The translations under genes were made by a program, and so were the position numbers. The notes under the pieces are model-generated. The model saw nothing but the letters and a program-made list of their open reading frames with translations, had not been told where the DNA came from and searched no databases. DNA of 64,000 bases from Alitta virens (Eukaryota > Annelida > Polychaeta > Phyllodocida > Nereididae), in assembly GCA_932294295.1 (NCBI GenBank), contig OW028582.1, positions 38,662,204-38,726,203 on the forward strand. The letters run 5' to 3'. This document shows, in pieces, positions 33,971 to 47,462 of the stretch. Position 1 is the stretch's first letter. Every line of letters begins with the position of its first letter.

Positions 33971-34384
33971 GTGATATCTGACTATGAGTGCAATTATGCC
34001 AAAATGCTTTAAGATATCAACAGTTCAGAAATTTGTTTGGTTGTTATTAGCACTGCATGAGGTTCTATATGACAACAGTAGCATGATGTGGTAAATGTAA
34101 CTGTACTGATGGTTTGTTAATGCATGGGAACAAGAACAACAAAATCATTTTTTAAGTCAACCTGGTCAGAAGTTAGATGGTGTAAATGCATGAGGCTACA
34201 CGGAGGCATTTAAATACAATAGATTTGTAAGTGCACTAAAGCAGCATTTTTATTACCATAATTGCAAAAGGTCAGACTCATTGATGTAACGTGATGTCTA
34301 CCTCTCTCAGGTTGACTATATATTCAGAGTGACTTCGACATCACCATTCAGCAAGTGAATCTGGACATCAACACATCTCTCAAA

Positions 34385-34876
34385 ATGAAAGTGATCATTG
34401 TTCTCCTCTTCTGCATTGTGGCAGCTGTGTCTGCTTCTGGATACCCAGGTGGACATAGGGACTATGGATTTGACAAACCTCAGAACTTGTAAGATAAAGA
34501 GTATTGCAGTGCATTTTTGAAGCACTGAATGTGCTATTAGCATTTTCAAGTAAATGTTTTCAGTAAAAAAAACTTTGTTTCAATCATGCAACAGTTACAT
34601 TAAGTAAACATGCACATTATTACAGCTCTTTAACGGTAACTTTTTTTTTATATTTGCAGTGCTCGTGAAAGCAAAGTGAACTACTATAATGGAGAGCGTC
34701 AGGCCCGTGTCAACCATCTGGCTGAATCAGTGGGAGCCAGCTCAGGAACTTACCACAGAGATGGAGTCCCAGGCACTGGAGTTGGAAACCATGGATACGC
34801 ATATGCTGGAAAATATGCTGGAAACTATGCTTACCCTGGCAATTATGTCAATGATGGAGCCTACCGGAGTTACTAA
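34385..34876 (+). CDS. Copy 6: array protein with MKVII start and Ser near the C-terminus
   Basis: Exons 34385-34488 and 34660-34876. Leu3 is Val (GTG), shared only with copy 9, and the end reads YRSY instead of YRGY (GGG to AGT reading CGG AGT), unique in the array. Signal-peptide character is unchanged. Confidence 0.9.
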
Positions 34877-35481
34877 TAGAAAAACTATCCAGATGTTATT
34901 TGAAAGTTGTTGATTTATTGATTTGCCTGTTATACAGACCAGTGTTGAGAAGAATGGGAATAAATCTTATTTCATTTTTATGCAAGTCTTGTATCTTCTC
35001 TTAGGTAGCTAATATAATGAAATTATCATTCACAAGTAACTATGGCTTTGCAGTGAAGGTGAACAAATGTGTCCCAAATGGATTAATCACTAACTTGGGA
35101 TATTAAAATACATACACACACACAAATCTAAGGATACTGTGTCTAGAAGCTGCCATTAAAATGTGAAATATATGCACAGGAAGACAACTAAAATATTTTA
35201 AGTCAGTGGCAAATAAAAGCAAATTTGGGTAGGGAAACTAAAGAAACTTCAAGAGGAGACAATAAGGCACATTTCAGAAATGTGTGCCATTTATAGCTGG
35301 CTTTCTAGGAATTTTATTTTATTTTAGCTTTGGAGAACAAAATAGTTATGGATAACTTCTGCCAATTGTCATTGCAACTGTGAGAATGTGTTTGTTTTTC
35401 GAAAACACTCATAGCTTTATTGAAAATATGTAGAATGGATCATTATTACATTTTAAAGTCATACTTTACAAGAGCGAGACC

Positions 35482-36464
35482 GACAGACAGACAGACAGAC
35501 AGATTATTTTATTGTGATCATGTATTAACAATCAAGGATGCCCCCTTTAAGATGTGTTCACATCGCTAACAAGGGGGCAACCACATCTGCAAAATTTCAT
35601 GTAATAATATATATTGTGCCTGCGACAAAACAGTGCACGCCAAATAAACAGATGTGATGAGGTGAGATGAGTTAAAACGACATTCACAATTATGAAAATT
35701 TTAACAAAATGCAATGCTAACATCTGTTTTATTCTTGCTCTGTATATAACAATGAGTATTTCTCGCATTAAATTATATTTCTATGACTGTCACACAAATA
35801 GCTTCTGTTAAGCCCATGTAAAAGTCCACTGATTTAATCGAGTCAGCGCCACCCATCTTCATTATCATATTTTCAACCCTGCTTTTCTCTTAAGCTATTG
35901 CAAAACTACTTGCTTGTTTATTTGCTACTTTTAATTTCAATAATCTTTGCAAAACTTCCGTTCTGCTTTCCCTGATATATTATGGTACACATCTACCTGT
36001 ACAGCTTGTCATAAGCTTAGGTTGTTTACCACCAAGCATACTTTTTTTCTGATTTAATAGCTTCAACTGTATTGTACATCTATTATAATGATGTTTGGAA
36101 ATAAACTCAACTCAACAGCCTAGTTGATACCTGTGATGATACAAACTGCCTTTTTGCAACTTAAGTATGCGATTAGTGTTGCTGGCTTTGTAGCCTCAAC
36201 ATAATATAGCATAATTTATTTGATGTAGCATCAAAGGATTACATAATATTCAAAATATGGCAGTTGATCATGCATTTTGTTCATGATGCCAATAATGTTT
36301 TAATCTTTTTTAGAGATTTTGTTTAGATGGGGGGTCCATGAGACATGCTTGTCAATTATTAAGCCTAGAAAATTAAATCTATCAACAGTTTAATTTCAAT
36401 TCCTAAAATTTCAAATTTTGGGAAACATATTCTTTTGTGCCACATATGGAAAAACATTTTGTGA
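35482..36464 (-). mobile_element. Antisense LINE fragment in spacer 6 (type A)
   Basis: Type A with an 8-bp loss at GCATTTTGTTCATGATG (other units have GCATTTTTTAGTTTGTTC), which accounts for the shortest spacing, 2489 bp. Confidence 0.75.
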
Positions 36465-36873
36465 TTCTGACTATGAGTGCAATTATGCCAAAATGCTTTA
36501 AGATATCAACAGTTCAGAAATTTGTTTGGTTGTTATTAGCACTGCATGAGGTTCTATATGACAACAGTAGCATGATGTGGTAAATGTAACGGTACTGATG
36601 GTTTGTTAATGCATGGGAACAAGAACAACAAAATCATTTTTTAAGTCAACCTGGTCAGAAGTTAGATGGTGTAAATGCATGAGGCTACACGGAGGCATTT
36701 AAATACAATAGATTTGTAAGTGCACTAAAGCAGAATTTTTATTACCATAATTGCAAAAGGTCAGACTGATTGATGTAACGTGATGTCTACCTCTCTCAGG
36801 TTGACTATATATTCAGAGTGACTTCGACATCACCATTCAGCAAGTGAATCTGGACATCAACACATCTCTCAAA

Positions 36874-37365
36874 ATGAAATTGATCATTGTTCTCCTCTTC
36901 TGCATTGTGGCAGCTGTGTCTGCTTCTGGATACCCAGGTGGACATAGGGACTATGGATTTGACAAACCTCAGAACTTGTAAGATAAAGAGTATTGCAGTG
37001 CATTTTTGAAGCACTGAATGTGCTATTAGCATTTTCAAGTAAATGTTTTCAGTAAAAAAAACTTTGTTTCAATCATGCAACAGTTACATTAAGTAAACAT
37101 GCACATTATTACAGCTCTTTAACGGTAACTTTTTTTTTATATTTGCAGTGCTCGTGAAAGCAAAGTGAACTACTATAATGGAGAGCGTCAGGCCCGTGTC
37201 AACCATCTGGCTGAATCAGTGGGAGCCAGCTCAGGAACTTACCACAGAGATGGAGTCCCAGGCACTGGAGTTGGAAACCATGGATACGCATATGCTGGAA
37301 AATATGCTGGAAACTATGCTTACCCTGGCAATTATGTCAATGATGGAGCCTACCGGGGTTACTAA
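36874..37365 (+). CDS. Copy 7: array protein, Leu variant
   Basis: Exons 36874-36977 and 37149-37365; protein identical to copies 2, 5 and 8. It is followed by a type B spacer. Confidence 0.9.
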
Positions 37366-37994
37366 TAGAAAAACTATCCAGATGTTATTTGAAAGTTGTT
37401 GATTTATTGATTTGCCTGTTGTACAGACCAGTGTTGAGAAGAATGGGAATAAATCTTATTTCATTTTTATGCAAGTCTTGTATCTTTTCTTAGGTAGCTA
37501 ATATAATGAAATTATCATTCACAAGTAACTATGGCTTTGCAGTGAAGGTGAACAAATGTGTCCCAAATGGATTAATCACTAACTTGGGATATTAAAATAC
37601 ATACACACACACAAAACTGAGGATACTGTGTCTAGAAGCTGCCATTAAAATGTGAAATATATGCACAGGAAGACAACTAAAATATTTTAAGTCAGTGGCA
37701 AATAAAAGCAAATTTGGGTAGGGAAACTAAAGAAACTTCAAGAGGAGACAATAAGGCACATTTCAGAAATGTGTGCCATTTATAGCTGGCTTTCTAGGAA
37801 TTTTATTTTATTTTAGCTTTGGAGAACAAAATAGTTATGGATAACTTCTGCCAATTGTCATTGCAACTGTGAGAATGTGTTTGTTTTTCAAAAACATTAA
37901 ACTGAAACCACTTCAACATTATCATAGCTTTATTGAAAATATGTAGAATGGATCATTATTACATTTTTAAGTCATACTTTACAAGAGCGAGACC

Positions 37995-38988
37995 GACAGA
38001 CAGACAGACAGACAGATTATTTTATTGTGATCATGTATTAACAATCAAGGATGCACCCTTTAAGATGTATTCACATCGCTAACAAGGGGGCAACCACATC
38101 TGCAAAATTTCATGTGATAATATATATTGTGCCTGCGACAAAACAGTGCACAATTTGCCAAATAAACAGATGTGATGAGACGAGATGAGTTAAAACGACA
38201 TTCACAATTATGAAAATTTTTAACAAAATGCAATGCTAACATCTGTTTTATTCTTGCTCTTTGTATAACATGAGTATTTCTCGCATTAAATTATATTTCT
38301 ATGACTGTCACACAAATAGCTTCTGTTAAGCCCATGTAAAAGTCCACTGATTTAATCGAGTCAGCGCCACCCATCTTCATTATCATATTTTCAACCCTGC
38401 TTTTCTCTTAAGCTATTGCAAAACTACTTGCTTGTTTATTTGCTACTTTTAATTTCAATAATCTTTGCAAAACTTCCGTTCTGTTTTCCCTGATATAGTA
38501 TGGTACACATCCACCTGTACAGCTTGTCATAAGCTTAGGTTGTTTACCACCAAGGTACTTTTTTTCTGATTCAATTTCTTCAACTGTATTGTACATCTAT
38601 TATAATGATGTTTGGAAATAAACTCAACTCAACAGCCTAGTTGATACCTGTGATGATACAAACTGCCTTTTTGCAACTTAAGTATGCGATTAGTGTTGCT
38701 GGCTTTGTAGCCTCAACATAATATAGCATAATCTATTTGATGTAGCTTCAAAGAATTACATAATATTCAAAATATGGCAGTTGATCATGCATTTTTTAGT
38801 TTGTTCATGATGCCAATAATGTTTTAATCTTTTTAAGAGATTTTGTGTTTGGATTGGGGTCTATGAGGCATGCTTGTCAATTATTAAGCCTAGAAAATTA
38901 AATCTATCAACAGTTTTAATTTCAATTTCTAAAATTTCAAATTTTGGGAAAGGTATTCTTTTGTGCCACATATGGAAAAACATTATGT
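37995..38988 (-). mobile_element. Antisense LINE fragment in spacer 7 (type B with a type A patch)
   Basis: B markers lie on both sides (TTTGTATAACATGAG at about 38260 and GATATAGTATGG at about 38495). The segment between carries A markers: CACAAATAG, AAGCCCATG and GTCAGCGCC at about 38312-38366. See findings for the interpretation. Confidence 0.78.
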
Positions 38989-39399
38989 GATATCTGACTA
39001 TGAGTGCAATTATACCATATGCTTCAAGATATTAACAGTTCAGAAATTTGTTTGGTTGTTATTAGCACTGCATGAGGTTCTATATGACAACAGTAGCATG
39101 ATGTGGTAAATGTAACGGTTCTAATGGTTTGTTAATGCATGGGAACAAGAACAACAAAATCATTTTTTAAGTCAACCTGGTCAGAAGTTAGATGGTGTAA
39201 ATGCATGAGGCTACACGGAGGCATTTAAATACAATAGATTTGTAAGTGCACTAAAGCAGCATTTTTATTACCATAATTGCAAAAGGTCAGACTGATTGAT
39301 GTAACGTGATGTCTACCTCTCTCAGGTTGACTATATATTCAGAGTGACTTCGACATCACCATTCAGCAAGTGAATCTGGACATCAACACATCTCTCAAA

Positions 39400-39891
39400 A
39401 TGAAATTGATCATTGTTCTCCTCTTCTGCATTGTGGCAGCTGTGTCTGCTTCTGGATACCCAGGTGGACATAGGGACTATGGATTTGACAAACCTCAGAA
39501 CTTGTAAGATAAAGAGTATTGCAGTGCATTTTTGAAGCACTGAATGTGCTATTAGCATTTTCAAGTAAATGTTTTCAGTAAAAAAAACTTTGTTTCAATC
39601 ATGCAACAGTTACATTAAGTAAACATGCACATTATTACAGCTCTTTAACGGTAACTTTTTTTTTATATTTGCAGTGCTCGTGAAAGCAAAGTGAACTACT
39701 ATAATGGAGAGCGTCAGGCCCGTGTCAACCATCTGGCTGAATCAGTGGGAGCCAGCTCAGGAACTTACCACAGAGATGGAGTCCCAGGCACTGGAGTTGG
39801 AAACCATGGATACGCATATGCTGGAAAATATGCTGGAAACTATGCTTACCCTGGCAATTATGTCAATGATGGAGCCTACCGGGGTTACTAA
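39400..39891 (+). CDS. Copy 8: array protein, Leu variant
   Basis: Exons 39400-39503 and 39675-39891; protein identical to copies 2, 5 and 7. Upstream variants match copy 5, consistent with a three-unit duplication. Confidence 0.9.
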
Positions 39892-40496
39892 TAGAAAAAC
39901 TATCCAGATGTTATTTGAAAGTTGTTGATTTATTGATTTGCCTGTTGTACAGACCAGTGTTGAGAAGAATGGGAATAAATCTTATTTCATTTTTATGCAA
40001 GTCTTGTATCTTTTCTTAGGTAGCTAATATAATGAAATTATCATTCACAAGTAACTATGGCTTTGCAGTGAAGGTGAACAAATGTGTCCCAAATGGATTA
40101 ATCACTAACTTGGGATATTAAAATACATACACACACACAAAACTAAGGATACTGTGTCTAGAAGCTGCCATTAAAATGTGAAATATATGCACAGGAAGAC
40201 AACTAAAATATTTTAAGTCAGTGGCAAATAAAAGCAAATTTGGGTAGGGAAACTAAAGAAACTTCAAGAGGAGACAATAAGGCACATTTCAGAAATGTGT
40301 GCCATTTATAGCTGGCTTTCTAGGAATTTTATTTTATTTTAGCTTTGGAGAACAAAATAGTTATGGATAACTTCTGCCAATTGTCATTGCAACTGTGAGA
40401 ATGTGTTTGTTTTTCGAAAACACTCATAGCTTTATTGAAAATATGTAGAATGGATCATTATTACATTTTAAAGTCATACTTTACAAGAGCGAGACC

Positions 40497-41539
40497 GACA
40501 GACAGACAGACAGACAGATTATTTTATTGTGATCATGTATTAACAATCAAGGATGCCCCCTTTAAGATGTGTTCACATCGCTAACAAGGGGGCAACCACA
40601 TCTGCAAAATTTCATGTAATAATATATATTGTGCCTGCGACAAAACAGTGCACGCCAAATAAACAGATGTGATGAGGTGAGATGAGTTAAAACGACATTC
40701 ACAATTATGAAAATTTTAACAAAATGCAATGCTAACATCTGTTTTATTCTTGCTCTGTATATAACAATGAGTATTTCTCGCATTAAATTATATTTCTATG
40801 ACTGTCACACAAATAGCTTCTGTTAAGCCCATGTAAAAGTCCACTGATTTAATCGAGTCAGCGCCATCCATCTTCATTATCATATTTTCAACCCTGCTTT
40901 TCTCTTAAGCTATTGCAAAACTACTTGCTTGTTTATTTGCTACTTTTAATTTCAATAATCTTTGCAAAACTTCCGTTCTGCTTTCCCTGATATATTATGG
41001 TACACATCCACCTGTACAGCTTGTCATAAGCTTAGGTTGTTTACCACCAAGCATACTTTTTTTCTGATTCAATAGCTTCAACTGTATTGTACATCTATTA
41101 TAATGATGTTTGGAAATAAACTCAACTCAACAGCCTAGTTGATACCTGTGATGATACAAACTGCCTTTTTGCAACTTAAGTATGCGATTAGTGTTGCTGG
41201 CTTTGTAGCCTCAACATAATATAGCATAATTTATTTGATGTAGCATCAAAGGATTACATAATATTCAAAATATGGCAGTTGATCATGCATTTTTTAGTTT
41301 GTTCATGATGCCAATAATGTTTTAATCTTTTTTAGAGATTTTGTTTAGATGGGGGGTCCATGAGACATGCTTGTCAATTATTAAGCCTAGAAAATTAAAT
41401 CTATCAACCAATTTAAAAGATTACCCTTAATTCCGTACTTCCCAATTTTGTTTCTATTCAGAAGACTTTAATTTCAATTCCTAAAATTTCAAATTTTGGG
41501 AAACATATTCTTTTGTGCCACATATGGAAAAACATTTTG
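40497..41539 (-). mobile_element. Antisense LINE fragment in spacer 8 (type A, with a 56-bp insertion)
   Basis: Type A, interrupted at about 41409-41465 by roughly 56 bp found in no other unit (begins CAATTTAAAAGATTACCC). The insertion sits inside the RT remnant, between ATCTATCAAC and TTTAATTTC. It explains the 2553-bp spacing. Confidence 0.78.
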
Positions 41540-41952
41540 TGATATCTGACTATGAGTGCAATTATGCCAAAATGCTTTAAGATATCAACAGTTCAGAAAT
41601 TTGTTTGGTTGTTATTAGCACTGCATGAGGTTCTATATGACAACAGTAGCATGATGTGGTAAATGTAACGGTACTGATGGTTTGTTAATGCATGGGAACA
41701 AGAACAACAAAATCATTTTTTAAGTCAACCTGGTCAGAAGTTAGATGGTGTAAATGCATGAGGCTACACGGAGGCATTTAAATACAATAGATTTGTAAGT
41801 GCACTAAAGCAGAATTTTTATTACCATAATTGCAAAAGGTCAGACTGATTGATGTAACGTGATGTCTACCTCTCTCAGGTTGACTATATATTCAGAGTGA
41901 CTTCGACATCACCATTCAGCAAGTGAATCTGGACATCAACACATCTCTCAAA

Positions 41953-42444
41953 ATGAAAGTGATCATTGTTCTCCTCTTCTGCATTGTGGCAGCTGTGTCT
42001 GCTTCTGGATACCCAGGTGGACATAGGGACTATGGATTTGACAAACCTCAGAACTTGTAAGATAAAGAGTATTGTAGTGCATTTTTGAAGCACTGAATGT
42101 GCTATTAGCATTTTCAAGTAAATGTTTTCAGTAAAAAAAACTTTGTTTCAATCATGCAACAGTTACATTAAGTAAACATGCACATTATTACAGCTCTTTA
42201 ACGGTAACTTTTTTTTTATATTTGCAGTGCTCGTGAAAGCAAAGTGAACTACTATAATGGAGAGCGTCAGGCCCGTGTCAACCATGTGGCTGAATCAGTG
42301 GGAGCCAGCTCAGGAACTTACCACAGAGATGGAGTCCCAGGCACTGGAGTTGGAAACCATGGATACGCATATGCTGGAAAATATGCTGGAAACTATGCTT
42401 ACCCTGGCAATTATGTCAATGATGGAGCCTACCGGGGTTACTAA
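41953..42444 (+). CDS. Copy 9: array protein, MKVII start, Val variant
   Basis: Exons 41953-42056 and 42228-42444. It shares Val3 with copy 6, three units upstream, but has VNHVAES and the normal YRGY end. One private intron change (TATTGTAGTGC). Confidence 0.9.
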
Positions 42445-43049
42445 TAGAAAAACTATCCAGATGTTATTTGAAAGTTGTTGATTTATTGATTTGCCTGTTG
42501 TACAGACCAGTGTTGAGAAGAATGGGAATAAATCTTATTTCATTTTTATGCAAGTCTTGTATCTTCTCTTAGGTAGCTAATATAATGAAATTATCATTCA
42601 CAAGTAACTATGGCTTTGCAGTGAAGGTGAACAAATGTGTCCCAAATGGATTAATCACTAACTTGGGATATTAAAATACATACACACACACAAATCTAAG
42701 GATACTGTGTCTAGAAGCTGCCATTAAAATGTGAAATATATGCACAGGAAGACAACTAAAATATTTTAAGTCAGTGGCAAATAAAAGCAAATTTGGGTAG
42801 GGAAACTAAAGAAACTTCAAGAGGAGACAATAAGGCACATTTCAGAAATGTGTGCCATTTATAGCTGGCTTTCTAGGAATTTTATTTTATTTTAGCTTTG
42901 GAGAACAAAATAGTTATGGATAACTTCTGCCAATTGTCATTGCAACTGTGAGAATGTGTTTGTTTTTCGAAAACACTCATAGCTTTATTGAAAATATGTA
43001 GAATGGATCATTATTACATTTTAAAGTCATACTTTACAAGAGCGAGACC

Positions 43050-44037
43050 GACAGACAGACAGACAGACAGATTATTTTATTGTGATCATGTATTAACAAT
43101 CAAGGATGCCCCCTTTAAGATGCGTTCACATCGCTAACAAGGGGGCAACCACATCTGCAAAATTTCATGTAATAATATGTATTGTGCCTGCGACAAAACA
43201 GTGCACGCCAAATAAACAGATGTGATGAGGTGAGATGAGTTAAAACGACATTCACAATTATGAAAATTTTAACAAAATGCAATGCTAACATCTGTTTTAT
43301 TCTTGCTCTGTATATAACAATGAGTATTTCTCGCATTAAATTATATTTCTATGACTGTCACACAAATAGCTTCTGTTAAGCCCATGTAAAAGTCCACTGA
43401 TTTAATCGAGTCAGCGCCACCCATCTTCATTATCATATTTTCAACCCTGCTTTTCTCTTAAGCTATTGCAAAACTACTTGCTTGTTTATTTGCTACTTTT
43501 AATTTCAATAATCTTTGCAAAACTTCCGTTCTGCTTTCCCTGATATATTATGGTACACATCCACCTGTACAGCTTGTCATAAGCTTAGGTTGTTTACCAC
43601 CAAGCATACTTTTTTTCTGATTCAATAGCTTCAACTGTATTGTACATCTATTATAATGATGTTTGGAAATAAACTCAACTCAACAGCCTAGTTGATACCT
43701 GTGATGATACAAACTGCCTTTTTGCAACTTAAGTATGCGATTAGTGTTGCTGGCTTTGTAGCCTCAACATAATATAGCATAATTTATTTGATGTAGCATC
43801 AAAGGATTACATAATATTCAAAATATGGCAGTTGATCATGCATTTTTTAGTTTGTTCATGATGCCAATAATGTTTTAATCTTTTTTAGAGATTTTGTTTA
43901 GATGGGGGGTCCATGAGACATGCTTGTCAATTATTAAGCCTAGAAAATTAAATCTATCAACAGTTTAATTTCAATTCCTAAAATTTCAAATTTTGGGAAA
44001 CATATTCTTTTGTGCCACATATGGAAAAACATTTTGC
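43050..44037 (-). mobile_element. Antisense LINE fragment in spacer 9 (type A)
   Basis: Type A with ATAATATGTATTG and CATTTTGCGATATC, a pair also seen in spacers 10 and 13. Confidence 0.75.
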
Positions 44038-44449
44038 GATATCTGACTATGAGTGCAATTATGCCAAAATGCTTTAAGATATCAACAGTTCAGAAATTTG
44101 TTTGGTTGTTATTAGCACTGCATGAGGTTCTATATGACAACAGTAGTATGATGTGGTAAATGTAACGGTACTGATGGTTTGTTAATGCATGGGAACAAGA
44201 ACAACAAAATAATTTTTTAAGTCAACCTGGTCAGAAGTTAGATGGTGTAAATGCATGAGGCTACATGGAGGCATTTAAATACAATAGATTTGTAAGTGCA
44301 CTAAAGCAGCATTTTTATTACCATAATTGCAAAAGGTCAGACTCATTGATGTAACGTGATGTCTACCTCTCTCAGGTTGACTATATATTCAGAGTGACTT
44401 CGACATCACCATTCAGCAAGTGAATCTGGACATCAACACATCTCTCAAA

Positions 44450-44941
44450 ATTAAATTGATCATTGTTCTCCTCTTCTGCATTGTGGCAGCTGTGTCTGCT
44501 TCTGGATACCCAGGTGGACATAGGGACTATGGATTTGACAAACCTCAGAACTTGTAAGATAAAGAGTATTGCAGTGCATTTTTGAAGCACTGAATGTGCT
44601 ATTAGCATTTTCAAGTAAATGTTTTCAGTAAAAAAAACTTTGTTTCAATCATGCAACAGTTACATTAAGTAAACATGCAAATTATTACAGCTCTTTAACT
44701 GTAACTTTTTTTTTATATTTGCAGTGCTCGTGAAAGCAAAGTGAACTACTATAATGGAGAGCGTCAGGCCCGTGTCAACCATGTGGCTGAATCAGTGGGA
44801 GCCAGCTCAGGAACTTACCACAGAGATGGAGTCCCAGGCACTGGAGTTGGAAACCATGGATACGCATATGCTGGAAAATATGCTGGAAACTATGCTTACC
44901 CTGGCAATTATGTCAATGATGGAGCCTACCGGGGTTACTAA
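44450..44941 (+). pseudogene. Copy 10: array gene with start codon changed to ATT
   Basis: Exon equivalents 44450-44553 and 44725-44941. The leader reads CTCTCAAAATTAAATTGATC where all other units have CTCAAAATGAAATTGATC. Everything else (splice sites, frame, TATA, stop, AATAAA) is intact and the downstream protein would be the Val form. Exon 1 has no other ATG, and the exon 2 ATGs are in another frame or beyond the signal peptide. Either a recent null or initiation at ATT; a sequencing or assembly error is possible, since it is a single base. Confidence 0.75.
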
Positions 44942-45570
44942 TAGAAAAACTATCCAGATGTTATTTGAAAGTTGTTGATTTATTGATTTGCCTGTTGTAC
45001 AGACCAGTGTTGAGAAGAATGGGAATAAATCTTATTTCATTTTTATGCAAGTCTTGTATCTTCTCTTAGGTAGCTAATATAATGAAATTATCATTCACAA
45101 GTAACTATGGCTTTGCAGTGAAGGTGAACAAATGTGTCCCAAATGGATTAATCACTAACTTGGGATATTAAAATACATACACACACACAAATCTAAGGAT
45201 ACTGTGTCTAGAAGCTGCCATTAAAATGTGAAATATATGCACAGGAAGACAACTAAAATATTTTAAGTCAGTGGCAAATAAAAGCAAATTTGGGTAGGGA
45301 AACTAAAGAAACTTCAAGAGGAGACAATAAGGCACATTTCAGAAATGTGTGCCATTTATAGCTGGCTTTCTAGGAATTTTATTTTATTTTAGCTTTGGAG
45401 AACAAAATAGTTATGGATAACTTCTGCCAATTGTCATTGCAACTGTGAGAATGTGTTTGTTTTTCAAAAACATTAAACTGAAACCACTTCAACATTATCA
45501 TAGCTTTATTGAAAATATGTAGAATGGATCATTATTACATTTTAAAGTCATACTTTACAAGAGCGAGACC

Positions 45571-46557
45571 GACAGACAGACAGACAGACAGATTATTTTA
45601 TTGTGATCATGTATTAACAATCAAGGATGCCCCCTTTAAGATGCGTTCACATCGCTAACAAGGGGGCAACCACATCTGCAAAATTTCATGTAATAATATG
45701 TATTGTGCCTGCGACAAAACAGTGCACGCCAAATAAACAGATGTGATGAGGTGAGATGAGTTAAAACGACATTCACAATTATGAAAATTTTAACAAAATG
45801 CAATGCTAACATCTGTTTTATTCTTGCTCTGTATATAACAATGAGTATTTCTCGCATTAAATTATATTTCTATGACTGTCACACAAATAGCTTCTGTTAA
45901 GCCCATGTAAAAGTCCACTGATTTAATCGAGTCAGCGCCACCCATCTTCATTATCATATTTTCAACCCTGCTTTTCTCTTAAGCTATTGCAAAACTACTT
46001 GCTTGTTTATTTGCTACTTTTAATTTCAATAATCTTTGCAAAACTTCCGTTCTGCTTTCCCTGATATATTATGGTACACATCCACCTGTACAGCTTGTCA
46101 TAAGCTTAGGTTGTTTACCACCAAGCATACTTTTTTTCTGATTCAATAGCTTCAACTGTATTGTACATCTATTATAATGATGTTTGGAAATAAACTCAAC
46201 TCAACAGCCTAGTTGATACCTGTGATGATACAAACTGCCTTTTTGCAACTTAAGTATGCGATTAGTGTTGCTGGCTTTGTAGCCTCAACATAATATAGCA
46301 TAATTTATTTGATGTAGCATCAAAGGATTACATAATATTCAAAATATGGCAGTTGATCATGCATTTTTTAGTTTGTTCATGATGCCAATAATGTTTTAAT
46401 CTTTTTTAGAGATTTTGTTTAGATGGGGGGTCCATGAGACATGCTTGTCAATTATTAAGCCTAGAAAATTAAATCTATCAACAGTTTAATTTCAATTCCT
46501 AAAATTTCAAATTTTGGGAAACATATTCTTTTGTGCCACATATGGAAAAACATTTTG
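45571..46557 (-). mobile_element. Antisense LINE fragment in spacer 10 (type A, downstream of a B/A junction)
   Basis: The LINE part is type A (GCCCCCTTTAAGATGCG, GCACGCCAAATAAAC). The sequence just before it (AAACATTAAACTGAAACC at about 45470) is type B, so the spacer is chimeric. Confidence 0.78.
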
Positions 46558-46970
46558 CGATATCTGACTATGAGTGCAATTATGCCAAAATGCTTTAAGA
46601 TATCAACAGTTCAGAAATTTGTTTGGTTGTTATTAGCACTGCATGAGGTTCTATATGACAACAGTAGTATGATGTGGTAAATGTAACGGTACTGATGGTT
46701 TGTTAATGCATGGGAACAAGAACAACAAAATCATTTTTTAAGTCAACCTGGTCAGAAGTTAGATGGTGTAAATGCATGAGGCTACATGGAGGCATTTAAA
46801 TACAATAGATTTGTAAGTGCACTAAAGCAGCATTTTTATTACCATAATTGCAAAAGGTCAGACTCATTGATGTAACGTGATGTCTACCTCTCTCAGGTTG
46901 ACTATATATTCAGAGTGACTTCGACATCACCATTCAGCAAGTGAATCTGGACATCAACACATCTCTCAAA

Positions 46971-47462
46971 ATGAAATTGATCATTGTTCTCCTCTTCTGC
47001 ATTGTGGCAGCTGTGTCTGCTTCTGGATACCCAGGTGGACATAGGGACTATGGATTTGACAAACCTCAGAACTTGTAAGATAAAGAGTATTGCAGTGCAT
47101 TTTTGAAGCACTGAATGTGCTATTAGCATTTTCAAGTAAATGTTTTCAGTAAAAAAAACTTTGTTTCAATCATGCAACAGTTACATTAAGTAAACATGCA
47201 AATTATTACAGCTCTTTAACTGTAACTTTTTTTTTATATTTGCAGTGCTCGTGAAAGCAAAGTGAACTACTATAATGGAGAGCGTCAGGCCCGTGTCAAC
47301 CATGTGGCTGAATCAGTGGGAGCCAGCTCAGGAACTTACCACAGAGATGGAGTCCCAGGCACTGGAGTTGGAAACCATGGATACGCATATGCTGGAAAAT
47401 ATGCTGGAAACTATGCTTACCCTGGCAATTATGTCAATGATGGAGCCTACCGGGGTTACTAA
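46971..47462 (+). CDS. Copy 11: array protein, Val variant
   Basis: Exons 46971-47074 and 47246-47462. ATG present. The intron shares ATGCAAATTATTACAG and TTTAACTGTAAC with copies 10 and 14. Protein as copies 3 and 4. Confidence 0.9.
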
